Positions 45,547 through 53,981 of a stretch of 64,000 nucleotides of DNA are shown here, piece by piece; the first letter of the stretch is position 1, and the number at the start of each line of letters is the position of its first letter. The position numbers were made by a program, and so were the translations under genes. The DNA comes from Bradyrhizobium manausense (lineage in GTDB: Bacteria; Pseudomonadota; Alphaproteobacteria; Rhizobiales; Xanthobacteraceae). The notes beneath the pieces were generated by a model. That model made no database searches, was not told where the DNA came from, and was given only the letters and a program-made list of their open reading frames with translations. The DNA is taken from positions 279,962 through 343,961 of the forward strand of contig NZ_JAFCKB010000007.1 of NCBI RefSeq assembly GCF_018130615.1, in the 5' to 3' direction.

Positions 45547-46212
45547 TTAAGCCGACTTTGGCTTTCCAGCAGCCCGGGTCGCCCAGCTATCTCGGAAAGC
45601 GATCAATGCGGCCGCAATGAAGCCGCTCACGAGAAGCAGCCAATCCTGCGGCACCCTGAGAAGAATGGCAGCGCTGCCACCGACCAACGACCAGGCGAAA
45701 GGAATGACCAGGAGCCAGCGCGGCACGGGGCTCGTGGTCAACAGAAGGAGCCCGAATGTAAAAATGGTCACCGGGCAAGGCGTGACGCCAAACATCGGCA
45801 TGTGCGGATAAGAGTGGCCCGTGGCCGTGCCAATAAGGGGGTAGACAATTGCAGCATAGGCTATGAACGTCATCCCGACCCAGGTCGCTGTACCCGGTCG
45901 TACACCGAAATGGATTTGGCGTGAAAAGCCCGAATAGAAAAGATAACAGCCTTGGATGATGAACGAGGCGGCGAAGAGATAAGCAGCCTTGTTAATCGCA
46001 GCGAACCAAAGGCCGTGATAGCCAATCCCAGTCCATAGCCACATCGAAGCTAGGATTCCCGAAATGGCAGGGTCTGCTGCTTCTCGCCTCTTGAAGAAGA
46101 GCAATATGACCGCGAAAGCTCCGAGCAGATACGCTGCTACCTGCACTGGCCAGATCGCCTGGTTGTAATCTGAAAAAACAGCGAGAAATTGCTCGGGCGT
46201 AAAGGGCAGCAT
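45547..46212 (-). CDS. DUF6064 family membrane protein
   Basis: A 221-residue polytopic protein with about seven hydrophobic segments. Signature stretches: MLPFTPEQFLAVFSDYNQAI, WPVQVAAYLLGAFAVILLFF, GILASMWLWTGIGYHGLWF and YPLIGTATGHSYPHMPMFGV followed by TPCPVTIFTFGLLLL. The HxYPHxPxFGVTPCP motif is characteristic of DUF6064. Function unknown. The start methionine fits family N-termini; upstream in-frame sequence is not hydrophobic. Confidence 0.85.
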   Translation of the reverse strand: MLPFTPEQFLAVFSDYNQAIWPVQVAAYLLGAFAVILLFFKRREAADPAISGILASMWLWTGIGYHGLWFAAINKAAYLFAASFIIQGCYLFYSGFSRQIHFGVRPGTATWVGMTFIAYAAIVYPLIGTATGHSYPHMPMFGVTPCPVTIFTFGLLLLTTSPVPRWLLVIPFAWSLVGGSAAILLRVPQDWLLLVSGFIAAALIAFRDSWATRAAGKPKSA

Positions 46213-46525
46213 GCGGTTTCCCGGTCCTGTGACCTCGCGTACATTGTTCCCGCCGACGAGCGGCCGAATTGATTTCACGCAAGCAATCGCGGACCGCGTG
46301 CTTCCCTCAGGAGCGCGGGACATGAGACTACGCGCGTTCATTGCGGTACTCTGCGTCGCCGACAAGCGCTTCGCAGGGATCAAGGAGGGTTTCGACCGCA
46401 TACGCGGACGAACGCCGCGACGCCAGCGCCTTGATGCCGCCCGTCCCTATCGCTAGGGACAGACGCCCGCTGAGAAGCCCGCTAGACTGGTCCCGAGGAA
46501 AACGAAAATCCCCGGGGAGGCCGCC
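46213..46525. other. Gap of 313 bases
   Basis: Contains no clear gene. A 44-codon ORF at 46321-46455 (MRLRAFIAVLCVADKRFAGI ...) is not supported by a known family or strong ribosome-binding site. The last bases hold GGGGAGG, the ribosome-binding site for the P450 gene. Confidence 0.4.
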
Positions 46526-47692
46526 TTGAGCACCGCGCCGCGCGTCGACATCGACCCCACAGCGTTCTGGGCCGATCCCTATCCGATGCTCGCAAAATTG
46601 CGCAAGGAAGCGCCCATTGCCTTCGTGCCGCAGCTCGGCTCGACGCTATTGACGAGCCGCGACGACATCTCGATCTCCGAGAAGCAGATCGACGTGTTCT
46701 CCTCGCACCAGCCCGCCGGCCTGATGAACCGGCTGATGGGCCACAACATGATGCGCAAGGATGGCGAGGCGCATCAAATCGAGCGGCGCGCGATGTTTCC
46801 GACGGTGTCGCCGAAGACGGTGAAGGCGCACTGGACCGCGCTGTTCCAGGCCCATGCCGACCGCATTCTCGATGCGATCGCGCCCGGGCGGATCGACTTC
46901 ATGCGCGACTTCGCGCTGCCGTTCTCCGGCGAGTGCCTGAAGTCGATCACCGGCCTCACCAATATCGGCTTCCAGGACATGGATGCGTGGTCGCAAGGCA
47001 TGATCGAGGGCATCGCCAATTACGGCGGCGATCCTGCGGTCGAGGCGCGCTGCCATGCCGCCACGTCAGGGATCGATGCTGCGATCGACGACATCCTGCC
47101 GGTGATGCGCAAGAATCCCGACCAGAGCATTTTGGGCGTTCTCCTCGCCTCCGGCATGCCGATGGAGAGCGCGCGCGCCAATGTCAAACTCGCGATCTCG
47201 GGCGGCCAGAACGAGCCGCGCAAGGCGATCGCCGGCACGGTGTGGGCGCTGCTGACGCATCCCGAGCAGCTCGAGTTCGTGCGCAAGGGCGAGGTCACGT
47301 GGCTCGAGGCGTTCGAGGAATATGCCCGCTGGATCTCGCCGATCGGCATGTCGCCGCGACGCATCGCAAAGCCGTGGTCGATCCGGGACGTCGCGTTCGA
47401 GCTGGATGAGCGTGTGTTCCTGATGTTCGGCTCGGCCAATCGCGACGAGAAGCACTTCGAGCGCGGCGATGAGTTCGACGTGCGGCGTGACACGTCGAAG
47501 AGCGTCGCCTTCGGCGCCGGTCCGCATTTTTGCGCCGGCGCCTGGGCCTCGCGCGCGATGATCGCCGACGTCGCGCTGCCGACGGTGTTTGGGCGGGCCC
47601 GGCATCTGGAGATCGCTGATGACGAGCCGGTGCGGATCGGCGGCTGGGCGTTCCGGGGCTTGCAGAATTTGCCGGTGACGTGGCTGCAATAG
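46526..47692 (+). CDS. Cytochrome P450
   Basis: A 388-residue soluble P450 monooxygenase. The haem-thiolate loop is FGAGPHFCAGAWASR with the axial cysteine. The ExxR motif is seen as EEYARW, followed by the PxR-like region SPRRIAKPW. The I-helix is unusual: SGGQNEPRKAI replaces the usual AGxDT, so the threonine of the acid-alcohol pair is absent. It starts at TTG with a strong GGGGAGG site seven bases upstream. No ferredoxin gene is adjacent. Substrate unknown. Confidence 0.92.
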   Translation: MSTAPRVDIDPTAFWADPYPMLAKLRKEAPIAFVPQLGSTLLTSRDDISISEKQIDVFSSHQPAGLMNRLMGHNMMRKDGEAHQIERRAMFPTVSPKTVKAHWTALFQAHADRILDAIAPGRIDFMRDFALPFSGECLKSITGLTNIGFQDMDAWSQGMIEGIANYGGDPAVEARCHAATSGIDAAIDDILPVMRKNPDQSILGVLLASGMPMESARANVKLAISGGQNEPRKAIAGTVWALLTHPEQLEFVRKGEVTWLEAFEEYARWISPIGMSPRRIAKPWSIRDVAFELDERVFLMFGSANRDEKHFERGDEFDVRRDTSKSVAFGAGPHFCAGAWASRAMIADVALPTVFGRARHLEIADDEPVRIGGWAFRGLQNLPVTWLQ

Positions 47693-48042
47693 CAGGGCAG
47701 GGGACCCTGCACCCCTAGCGCGGTCATGGTGGCATCATGCTCCTGTTTTGCCCGACGCGTCAATAAAAATTCGCAAAAAGAGAATTACGTTTCGAGGGAA
47801 TGCGCGGGGCTACTGTGCATGGGGTTGTTTTCGCGTTTTTTGATCAGTCCGCACGGCGCTCACAATCGCGTGCGGAAAAATTCCGCCTGCATCATCGCGG
47901 CAGCTTGAAAGATTAATCGCGCGCTCCACGACGCGCGCAGTGCTCGCATCGCTATTTTTCCGGATGTCTCGACACCTCCGCTGAGCCGCACCATCATTCT
48001 CGAACTGAATGAGAGACGGCCGCTTGCGGCCGGGAGCGTGGA
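47693..48042. other. Leader region upstream of the ssu genes
   Basis: 350 bases without a recognisable gene. It contains AT-rich stretches (AATAAAAATTCGCAAAAAG, CGCGTTTTTTGATCAG) that may hold a promoter, and a hairpin GGCCGCTTGCGGCC at about 48018-48031. I see no known riboswitch consensus. Confidence 0.4.
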
Positions 48043-48153
48043 ATGCAGCGTCGAGACTTTCTCAAGCTATCCGTTGGAACTGCGGCGGCCGCTGCATTCG
48101 ATCGCTTCTACAAGCTCGGCCTCAAGCCGATCGTTGTCCGTGACATCGTCTGA
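48043..48153 (+). CDS. 36-residue Tat-leader-like ORF upstream of ssuD
   Basis: MQRRDFLKLSVGTAAAAAFD then RFYKLGLKPIVVRDIV and stop. The first 19 residues are a typical twin-arginine signal (RRDFLK) with a hydrophobic alanine stretch, but the protein ends right after. It could be the remnant of a truncated solute-binding protein gene such as ssuA, which is otherwise missing here, or a true leader peptide. Ribosome-binding sequence GGGAG lies about 7 bases before ATG, supporting translation. Confidence 0.45.
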   Translation: MQRRDFLKLSVGTAAAAAFDRFYKLGLKPIVVRDIV

Positions 48154-48209
48154 CGCAGCACGGCGACCTGATCGTGCCGACCAGCCTTCCCATCCATAGA
48201 GGTCCGAAC

Positions 48210-48296
48210 ATGAAGCGCATCGTCCAACGCGTGATCGCCGCCATCGTCATGTCGATCGGCGTCGTCGCCGCCGCGGTCGGCACGACCTACGGCTAG
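48210..48296 (+). CDS. 28-residue hydrophobic peptide ORF upstream of ssuD
   Basis: [20 protein letters not shown] then AAVGTTYG and stop: a basic N-terminus and one hydrophobic helix. It lies 10 bases before the ssuD ATG and is preceded by AGAGGT, so it may be translated and coupled to ssuD. No family recognised; a leader peptide or small membrane peptide is possible. Confidence 0.4.
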   Translation: MKRIVQRVIAAIVMSIGVVAAAVGTTYG

Positions 48297-48306
48297 GAGC
48301 ACATCC

Positions 48307-49464
48307 ATGAGCAAGAGCAACATCCTCTGGTTCCTGCCGACCCACGGTGATGGCCGCTATCTCGGCACCGGCATCGGCGGTCGAGAGGTCAACTTCAACT
48401 ATCTGCGCCAAATCGCGCAGGCAGCCGACCAGCTCGGCTATTACGGCGTGCTGCTGCCGACCGGACGGTCCTGCGAGGATTCGTGGATCGTCGCCTCCTC
48501 AGTCGCGCCGCTCACCGAGCGGCTGCGCTATCTCGTCGCCGTCCGTCCCGGCCTGCAATCGCCGACGGTCGCCGCGCGCATGACGGCGACGCTCGATCGC
48601 ATCACCAATGGCCGGTTGCTCATTAACGTCGTCACCGGCGGTGATCCCGTCGAGAACAAGGGCGACGGCATCTTTCTCGGCCATGACGAGCGCTACGAGG
48701 TCACGCGCGAGTTCCTCAATGTCTATGCCGACCTGCTCGCGGGCAAGACCGTCAATGTCGAGGGCAGGCACATCCGCATCGAGGACGGCAAGCTCTTGTT
48801 CCACCCGGTGCAGTCGCCGCGCCCGCCGCTCTATTTCGGCGGCTCCTCGGATGCCGGCATCGACGTCGCGGTCGACACCGTCGACAAATATCTCACCTGG
48901 GGCGAGCCGCTGGCGCTGGTCGCCGAAAAGGTCGCGAGGGTAAGGGACGTCGCCGCCGCGCGTGGCCGAAAACTCTCCTTCGGCATCCGCCTTCATGTGA
49001 TCGTCCGCGAGACCAACGAAGAGGCCTGGCGCGCTGCGAACGAGCTGATCAAGCATGTCAGCGACGAGACCATCGCGGCCGCGCGGAAGAACTTTGCGCG
49101 GATGGATTCGGTCGGCCAGCAACGCATGGCGCAGCTTCATGGCGGCAAGCGCGACAAGCTCGAGATCGCACCGAATCTCTGGGCCGGCGTCGGCCTGGTG
49201 CGCGGCGGCGCCGGCACGGCGCTGGTCGGCGATCCCCAGACGGTCGCCGCGCGGATCAAGGAGTATCAGGACATCGGCATCGATACCTTCATCATGTCGG
49301 GTTACCCGCATCTGGAAGAAGCCTATCGCTTTGCCGAGCTGGTCTTCCCGCTGCTCTCGCTGGAGCAGCCGAGCAACGTGACCAGGCTGCACTTCAACGG
49401 CGGTCCGTTCGGCGAGACGGTCGGCAGCGATTACCGCCCGCAGCATCGGGTGTCGCAATCATGA
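48307..49464 (+). CDS. ssuD: FMNH2-dependent alkanesulfonate monooxygenase
   Basis: A 385-residue luciferase-fold enzyme that releases sulfite from alkanesulfonates using reduced flavin, giving sulfur for growth when sulfate is scarce. Characteristic segments are [88 protein letters not shown], and late [20 protein letters not shown]. The order ssuD-ssuC-ssuB matches other rhizobia, but ssuA is not present. Its stop overlaps the ssuC start by four bases. Confidence 0.95.
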   Translation: MSKSNILWFLPTHGDGRYLGTGIGGREVNFNYLRQIAQAADQLGYYGVLLPTGRSCEDSWIVASSVAPLTERLRYLVAVRPGLQSPTVAARMTATLDRITNGRLLINVVTGGDPVENKGDGIFLGHDERYEVTREFLNVYADLLAGKTVNVEGRHIRIEDGKLLFHPVQSPRPPLYFGGSSDAGIDVAVDTVDKYLTWGEPLALVAEKVARVRDVAAARGRKLSFGIRLHVIVRETNEEAWRAANELIKHVSDETIAAARKNFARMDSVGQQRMAQLHGGKRDKLEIAPNLWAGVGLVRGGAGTALVGDPQTVAARIKEYQDIGIDTFIMSGYPHLEEAYRFAELVFPLLSLEQPSNVTRLHFNGGPFGETVGSDYRPQHRVSQS

Positions 49465-50267
49465 GTCTCATCGACAGCATCTCTCTCCCGCGCAGCTTCC
49501 GCCTGCCGCGCCTCGACGGCCTGGTGCAGTGGATCGTGCCGATCGCCATCATCGCACTCTGGCAGGTCGCCAGCGTCACCGGGGTCGTGCCGGTGCGCGT
49601 GCTGCCGGCGCCGAGCGACGTCGCGCTTGCCGGCTGGAAGCTGCTGCTCTCCGGCGAGCTCGTCCGCAACATCTGGGTGTCGTTCTGGCGCGCCTCGATC
49701 GGCTTTCTGATCGGCGGCAGCATCGGCTTCGCCTTCGGGCTTGCCAACGGCCTGTCGCAGCTTTCGGCAAAGCTTACCGACACCACGCTGCAGATGGTGC
49801 GCAACGTGCCGCATCTGGCGCTGATCCCGCTGGTCATTCTGTGGTTCGGCATCGATGAGAGCGCCAAGCTGTTTCTCGTCGCACTCGGTGTATTCTTCCC
49901 GATCTATCTCAACACGCTGCACGGCATCCGTACCGTCGATCCGCAGCTGATCGAGATGGGCCGAATCTACGGCATGAGCGACGGCGAGCTGTTCCGCCGC
50001 GTGATCTTTCCGGGCGCGCTGCCCTCGATCTTCGTCGGCATCCGTTTCGCGCTCGGCATCATGTGGTTGACGTTGATCGTCGCCGAGACCATCGCGGCAT
50101 CCTCGGGGCTCGGCTACATGGCGATGCAGGCGCGCGAGTTCATGCTGATCGACGTTGTCGTGCTCTCGATCCTGATTTACGCGCTGCTCGGCAAGCTCGC
50201 CGACAGCACCTCCCGTGTGCTGGAGCGCGCGACGCTCTCCTGGCACCCCGCCTTCCAGAAACGCTGA
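49461..50267 (+). CDS. ssuC: Sulfonate/nitrate/taurine-type ABC transporter permease
   Basis: A 268-residue inner-membrane permease with about six helices ([60 protein letters not shown]). The EAA-type loop is [20 protein letters not shown] followed by [17 protein letters not shown]. It overlaps ssuD by ATGA, so translation is coupled. It pairs with SsuB to import alkanesulfonates. Confidence 0.92.
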   Translation: MSLIDSISLPRSFRLPRLDGLVQWIVPIAIIALWQVASVTGVVPVRVLPAPSDVALAGWKLLLSGELVRNIWVSFWRASIGFLIGGSIGFAFGLANGLSQLSAKLTDTTLQMVRNVPHLALIPLVILWFGIDESAKLFLVALGVFFPIYLNTLHGIRTVDPQLIEMGRIYGMSDGELFRRVIFPGALPSIFVGIRFALGIMWLTLIVAETIAASSGLGYMAMQAREFMLIDVVVLSILIYALLGKLADSTSRVLERATLSWHPAFQKR

Positions 50268-50274
50268 GAGTGAC

Positions 50275-51111
50275 ATGCAGACAGCCCTTCGGACTTCTCT
50301 TCCGGAAATCGAGCCCGCCGGCCGAGCCAACTTTGTCCCTCACGCCCGCGTCGCGCGCGAGGAGCGTCCGGTTCATGTCAGCGGTCTGCCGCTCGGCATC
50401 CGCGGCCTGCGAAAGTCCTTCGGCGACAACGAGGTGCTGCGCGGCATCGATCTGCACATTCCGGCCGGCCAGTTCGTCGCGATCGTCGGCAAGAGCGGCT
50501 GCGGCAAGAGCACGCTGCTGCGGCTCGTCGCCGGCCTGGAGAAGATCGACGCCGGTAGCATCAGTCTTGGCGACGAAGTTCAAGCGGAGGACATCCGCGT
50601 GATGTTCCAGGAGCCGCGGCTGTTGCCGTGGGCGCGGGTGCTCTCCAATGTCGAGGTCGGTCTCGGCCGCGATCGTGCCTCTGATGATGCGCATGCGCGC
50701 GCCGAGGAGGCGCTCACGGAAGTCGGTCTCGCCGACAAGCGCGACCAGTGGCCGTCAGTGCTGTCGGGTGGCCAGAAACAGCGCGTCGCGCTGGCGCGCG
50801 CGCTGGTCTCCCGGCCGCGGGTGCTTGCCTTCGACGAACCGCTCGGGGCGCTGGATGCGCTGACCCGAATCTCGATGCAGCGGCTGCTGGAGCGGGTCTG
50901 GCGCGACCAGGGCTTTACCGCAATCCTGGTGACACATGACGTTTCCGAGGCCGTCGCGCTGGCCGATCGGGTGCTGGTGATCGAGGAGGGGCGGATCGCC
51001 CATGACGTCTTGGTTAATGCGGCCCGGCCGCGCGCGCGTGGCTCGGTCGAGCTCACCGGCCTCGAAGGCTCGATCCTGAGCCATCTTTTGTCGGCGGATG
51101 ATCGTACCTAA
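50275..51111 (+). CDS. ssuB: Sulfonate-type ABC transporter ATP-binding protein
   Basis: A 278-residue ATPase. Walker A is [18 protein letters not shown], the Q-loop [12 protein letters not shown], signature [15 protein letters not shown], Walker [15 protein letters not shown] and H-loop [16 protein letters not shown]. The N-terminal ~40-residue extension is usual in rhizobial SsuB. The start at the ATG seven bases after ssuC is chosen. Confidence 0.94.
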   Translation: MQTALRTSLPEIEPAGRANFVPHARVAREERPVHVSGLPLGIRGLRKSFGDNEVLRGIDLHIPAGQFVAIVGKSGCGKSTLLRLVAGLEKIDAGSISLGDEVQAEDIRVMFQEPRLLPWARVLSNVEVGLGRDRASDDAHARAEEALTEVGLADKRDQWPSVLSGGQKQRVALARALVSRPRVLAFDEPLGALDALTRISMQRLLERVWRDQGFTAILVTHDVSEAVALADRVLVIEEGRIAHDVLVNAARPRARGSVELTGLEGSILSHLLSADDRT

Positions 51112-51144
51112 ATAGAAGGGAACCCCGCTTCCGGGGAGCATGCC

Positions 51145-51726
51145 ATGAATGTAGTCCCTCGCGAGCTCATGACCGAAACTGCCGTCTCGTCCGCCGATTT
51201 CCGCGGCGCCATGCGCCACCTCACCGGCGGCGTCAGCATCATCACCGCCGGACGGGGCAGGGACGTCACCGGCATGACCGTCACCTCGGTGACCTCGTTG
51301 TCGGTCGATCCGCCGACGCTGCTGGTCAGCATCAACCGCGATGCCTCGTCCTTCCCGCTGATCCGCCGCCACGGCGCGTTCGGCGTGAACATCCTCGCGG
51401 CCGATCAGCTCGACGTCGCCGAGCGTTTTGCCGGCAAGGGCGGGCTGAAAGGCGCCGATCGTTTTGCCGGCGCCCAATGGGTCACGGCCGTCTCCGGCGT
51501 TCCGCTGCTGGTCGGCGCCTTGTCCGCGGTCGATTGCGAGGTCGAGGAGATCGTCGAGCGCCATTCGCATGGCATCGTCATCGGCCGGGTCAGGAACATC
51601 AAGAATTCGGTGCGCAACGCGGCGCTCGCTTATTGGCACGGCCAGTATGTGGCGGTGGACCAGGACGAGGACGCCGCAAGACTCGCCGAGGTCAGTGTTC
51701 CCGCGCGCGGCTTGCGCGGCGCTTGA
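51145..51726 (+). CDS. Flavin reductase domain protein (probable FMN reductase partner of SsuD)
   Basis: A 193-residue flavin reductase of the HpaC/DIM6 type: FRGAMRHLTGGVSIITAGRG, DVTGMTVTSVTSLSVDPPTL, LVSINRDASSFPLI, FGVNILAADQLDVAERFAGK and HSHGIVIGRVRNIKN. It would supply FMNH2 to the SsuD monooxygenase, taking the place of SsuE, which is of a different fold. It is 33 bases after ssuB in the same direction. Confidence 0.88.
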   Translation: MNVVPRELMTETAVSSADFRGAMRHLTGGVSIITAGRGRDVTGMTVTSVTSLSVDPPTLLVSINRDASSFPLIRRHGAFGVNILAADQLDVAERFAGKGGLKGADRFAGAQWVTAVSGVPLLVGALSAVDCEVEEIVERHSHGIVIGRVRNIKNSVRNAALAYWHGQYVAVDQDEDAARLAEVSVPARGLRGA

Positions 51727-51823
51727 TCGCAGCGGGCTTGAGGTCCGCTGGGCTGGCCTTTTCTCGCTCATCGCTCTAGAAGCCCCCGAGCCTCCCATGA
51801 CGGGACGGCCATGGAGCGGAGCG

Positions 51824-51979
51824 ATGAAGCGCGTCGGGACCTGGGCCTTCTACGCCGTCAGTGCGCTGGCGATTGCCTATCTCGCCCTCTACGCCTATGC
51901 GATGTTCCGCGGCGAGCCATTCGTGCCCGGCGATCCCATTCATATTTTCCGCAAGCCGGACACGCCGAGTTATTCGTAG
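51824..51979 (+). CDS. Small single-helix membrane protein
   Basis: A 51-residue protein, MKRVGTWAFYAVSALAIAYL then ALYAYAMFRGEPFVPGDPIH and a short tail. One membrane helix and a conserved-looking tail (GEPFVPGDPIHIFRKPD). The ATG follows GAGCGGAGCG. An earlier in-frame ATG at 51797 lacks a better site. No family recognised. Confidence 0.55.
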   Translation: MKRVGTWAFYAVSALAIAYLALYAYAMFRGEPFVPGDPIHIFRKPDTPSYS

Positions 51980-51996
51980 GACTTGCTCGGTTTCGT

Positions 51997-52115
51997 AGGT
52001 GGGCAAAGGTGCTCTTGCGCCGTGCTCACCATCTCGCCATGATCGCGAAAAAGTTGGTGGGCACGCTTCCGCCTTCGCTCTTCGAGCTACGGCGGACAAG
52101 TCGCTTTGTCCACGG
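51997..52115. repeat. Interspersed repeat, family E/C mosaic
   Basis: Contains GTGGGCAAAGGTGC and GGTGGGCACGCTTCCGCC, related to the hairpins at 20268 and 35982. It ends with TTCGAGCTACGGCGGACAAG, an inverted relative of part of the repeat at 15677-15825. It sits between the small gene and the peptidase gene, which converge. Confidence 0.55.
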
Positions 52116-52123
52116 CACCTACA

Positions 52124-53287
52124 TCAGCCCTTTATAATCGCGAGCGCCAGCGCCTGTGCGCGCGGCACGATGCTGTCGAGCTCGAGATATTCCTCCGGCG
52201 AATGGGCGAGACCACCGACCGGGCCGACACCGCAGATGGTCGGCGTCCCCACCGCGGCGGTGAAGCCGGAATCGGCGCAGCCGCCGGAGAACTCGCCCTG
52301 CAGCGTGGTGAGGCCGGCCTGCGCGGCCGCGGCCTGGTAGCTTTCGAACAATGCCTTCGAGCCCTCGCTCTGCACCACCGGTACGAACTCGCCCTTGATG
52401 GTCAGCGTCGCGCTGGTGCCGGGTACGTACGGCGTGGCGATGATCCGTTCGATCTCGGCCATCACGGTCGCACGATCCTTCGGATCGACATAGCGCATGT
52501 CGATCTGGCCCTCGGCGTAGGGCGCGGTCGTGTTGACCGACTGGCCACCCGAGATGAGGCCGACATTGAGCGTGATGCCCTTGGTGAGGTCGGTCAGCGC
52601 GTGGATCTGGATGATCTTGTGCGCGAGCTCGCCGATTGCGCTAATACCGGCGGCAAAATTGGCACCGGAATGCGCGGCCTTGCCGGTGATGGCCATGTGC
52701 ATGAAGATGCCGCCCTTGCGGCTGGTGACGACATTGCCGGTCGGGCGGCCAGGCTCGGAGTTGAACACCGCGCGCGCGGCACGACCTTCGCGCTCGATCA
52801 CCGGCCGCGACGAGGGCGAGCCGATCTCTTCGTCCGAAGTGATCAGCACTTTGATCGGATGCGGCGCGCCGCCGAATTTGTGGAAGGCGGTGGCCACGAA
52901 CACGTTCATGACGAGGCCGGCCTTCATGTCGGCGACGCCGGGCCCATAGGCGCGGTTGTCCTTGATCGTGAACGGGCGACGTCCGGCCTCGCCCTTGCCG
53001 AACACGGTGTCGCGATGCCCCATCAACAGCACCGGCTTTTCGTTGCTGCCGGGTTTTGCCACGTCCGCGTGGAGCGCATCGCCGAACGTGCCGTGGCTCT
53101 CCCTGCGCGAGGGAATGCCGTGTTCGGCAAAGTGCCGCTCGAACCGCGCACCGACCGCATCGACGCCTTCCTTGTCGTAGGATCCGGAATCGATGTTCAC
53201 GACGTCGCGCAGCAGATCGATCATCGCCTGCCGCTGCGACGCCAGCCAATCCGTGATTTGAGTTTCCAGCATCATCACCTCGTGCAT
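52124..53287 (-). CDS. M20 family metallopeptidase (glutamate carboxypeptidase-like)
   Basis: A 387-residue zinc peptidase. Metal-binding motifs: VLLMGHRDTVFGKGEAG (H and D), AYGPGVADMKAGLVMNVFV, ITSDEEIGSPSSRP (catalytic Glu-Glu), FNSEPGRP and the late GLAHSPEEYLELDSIVPR. The dimerisation domain has ITGKAAHSGANFAAGISAIG. No signal peptide is seen, so it should be cytoplasmic, although CPG2-type relatives are periplasmic. The ATG after a TTG is chosen; in-frame ATGs 12 and 15 bases further in are possible. Confidence 0.93.
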   Translation of the reverse strand: MHEVMMLETQITDWLASQRQAMIDLLRDVVNIDSGSYDKEGVDAVGARFERHFAEHGIPSRRESHGTFGDALHADVAKPGSNEKPVLLMGHRDTVFGKGEAGRRPFTIKDNRAYGPGVADMKAGLVMNVFVATAFHKFGGAPHPIKVLITSDEEIGSPSSRPVIEREGRAARAVFNSEPGRPTGNVVTSRKGGIFMHMAITGKAAHSGANFAAGISAIGELAHKIIQIHALTDLTKGITLNVGLISGGQSVNTTAPYAEGQIDMRYVDPKDRATVMAEIERIIATPYVPGTSATLTIKGEFVPVVQSEGSKALFESYQAAAAQAGLTTLQGEFSGGCADSGFTAAVGTPTICGVGPVGGLAHSPEEYLELDSIVPRAQALALAIIKG

Positions 53288-53563
53288 CAATACTGACCTA
53301 CCTATAAGTCCTGTCTGATCGACGACCTAGCCGCCGAATGCAGCCCTCCCCCGAGCCGGGCTCCATGCTCGTGCATGGCTGCATTGTGTCGGAGCGAAAA
53401 GCCGCTATAGTTCGCGCCCAGCTGCCAGCTGGACGTGCCGAAGTCCATTGTCTCTGATTTCAAGGCAGCACTCGCATGCTGTCGGCAGGCCATGCCTCGC
53501 TCTCAATCAGAGCGCTTTTTCAGAACCTGAATGCTGTTGTCGTAACCCTCGACGGAGAGAAAC

Positions 53564-53896
53564 ATGCCGCTGTTCATCTCGTACGTCTCATACTCAAACG
53601 CGGGTATCAAGGGAATGGTCGACAAGCCGATCGATCGCACCTCGGCCATCGGTGCGCTGGTCGAAAGGGCCGGCGGAAAGCTCCAGGGAGCTTTCATGAC
53701 GACCGGTCAGCACGATGCAGTGCTCGTCACGGAGTTTCCCGACGGCTCCGATGCGATCGCGATTGGAATGGTTGCCGCCGCCGCCGGCGCCGTTTCCAAG
53801 ATCGAAACCGTGCGCGCCTGGAAGATGGGTGAATTCAAGAGCATTGCGGAAAAGGCTGCGAAGCTCGCAAGCTCCTACGTCCCGCCGGGCAAGTAG
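53564..53896 (+). CDS. GYD domain protein
   Basis: A 110-residue protein of the GYD family: MPLFISYVSYSNAGIKGMVD, then RTSAIGALVERAGGKLQGAF, MTTGQHDAVLVTEFPDGSDA. The pattern TxxGxxDxVxxxExPD is diagnostic. Its fold resembles dimeric alpha/beta-barrel proteins; function unknown. A strong terminator follows. The start follows GGAGAG. Confidence 0.88.
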   Translation: MPLFISYVSYSNAGIKGMVDKPIDRTSAIGALVERAGGKLQGAFMTTGQHDAVLVTEFPDGSDAIAIGMVAAAAGAVSKIETVRAWKMGEFKSIAEKAAKLASSYVPPGK

Positions 53897-53916
53897 TTCG
53901 GGCAGATCTTGACATC

Positions 53917-53953
53917 AAAAGGCCCGGAGCGGTTCCCGCTCCGGGCCTTTTTC
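53917..53953 (+). terminator. Rho-independent terminator after the GYD gene
   Basis: Perfect stem AGGCCCGGAGCG / CGCTCCGGGCCT with TTTTTC after it; the preceding AAAA makes it usable for the convergent flbD operon as well. Confidence 0.8.
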
Positions 53954-53981
53954 TGCAGACAGGGAGTCTGAAGCTCGGCGC

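Noticed and set aside
47693-48042. Riboswitch (for example SAM-II) in the ssu leader
   Set aside because: A small hairpin is present, but no known riboswitch core sequence could be matched by eye.
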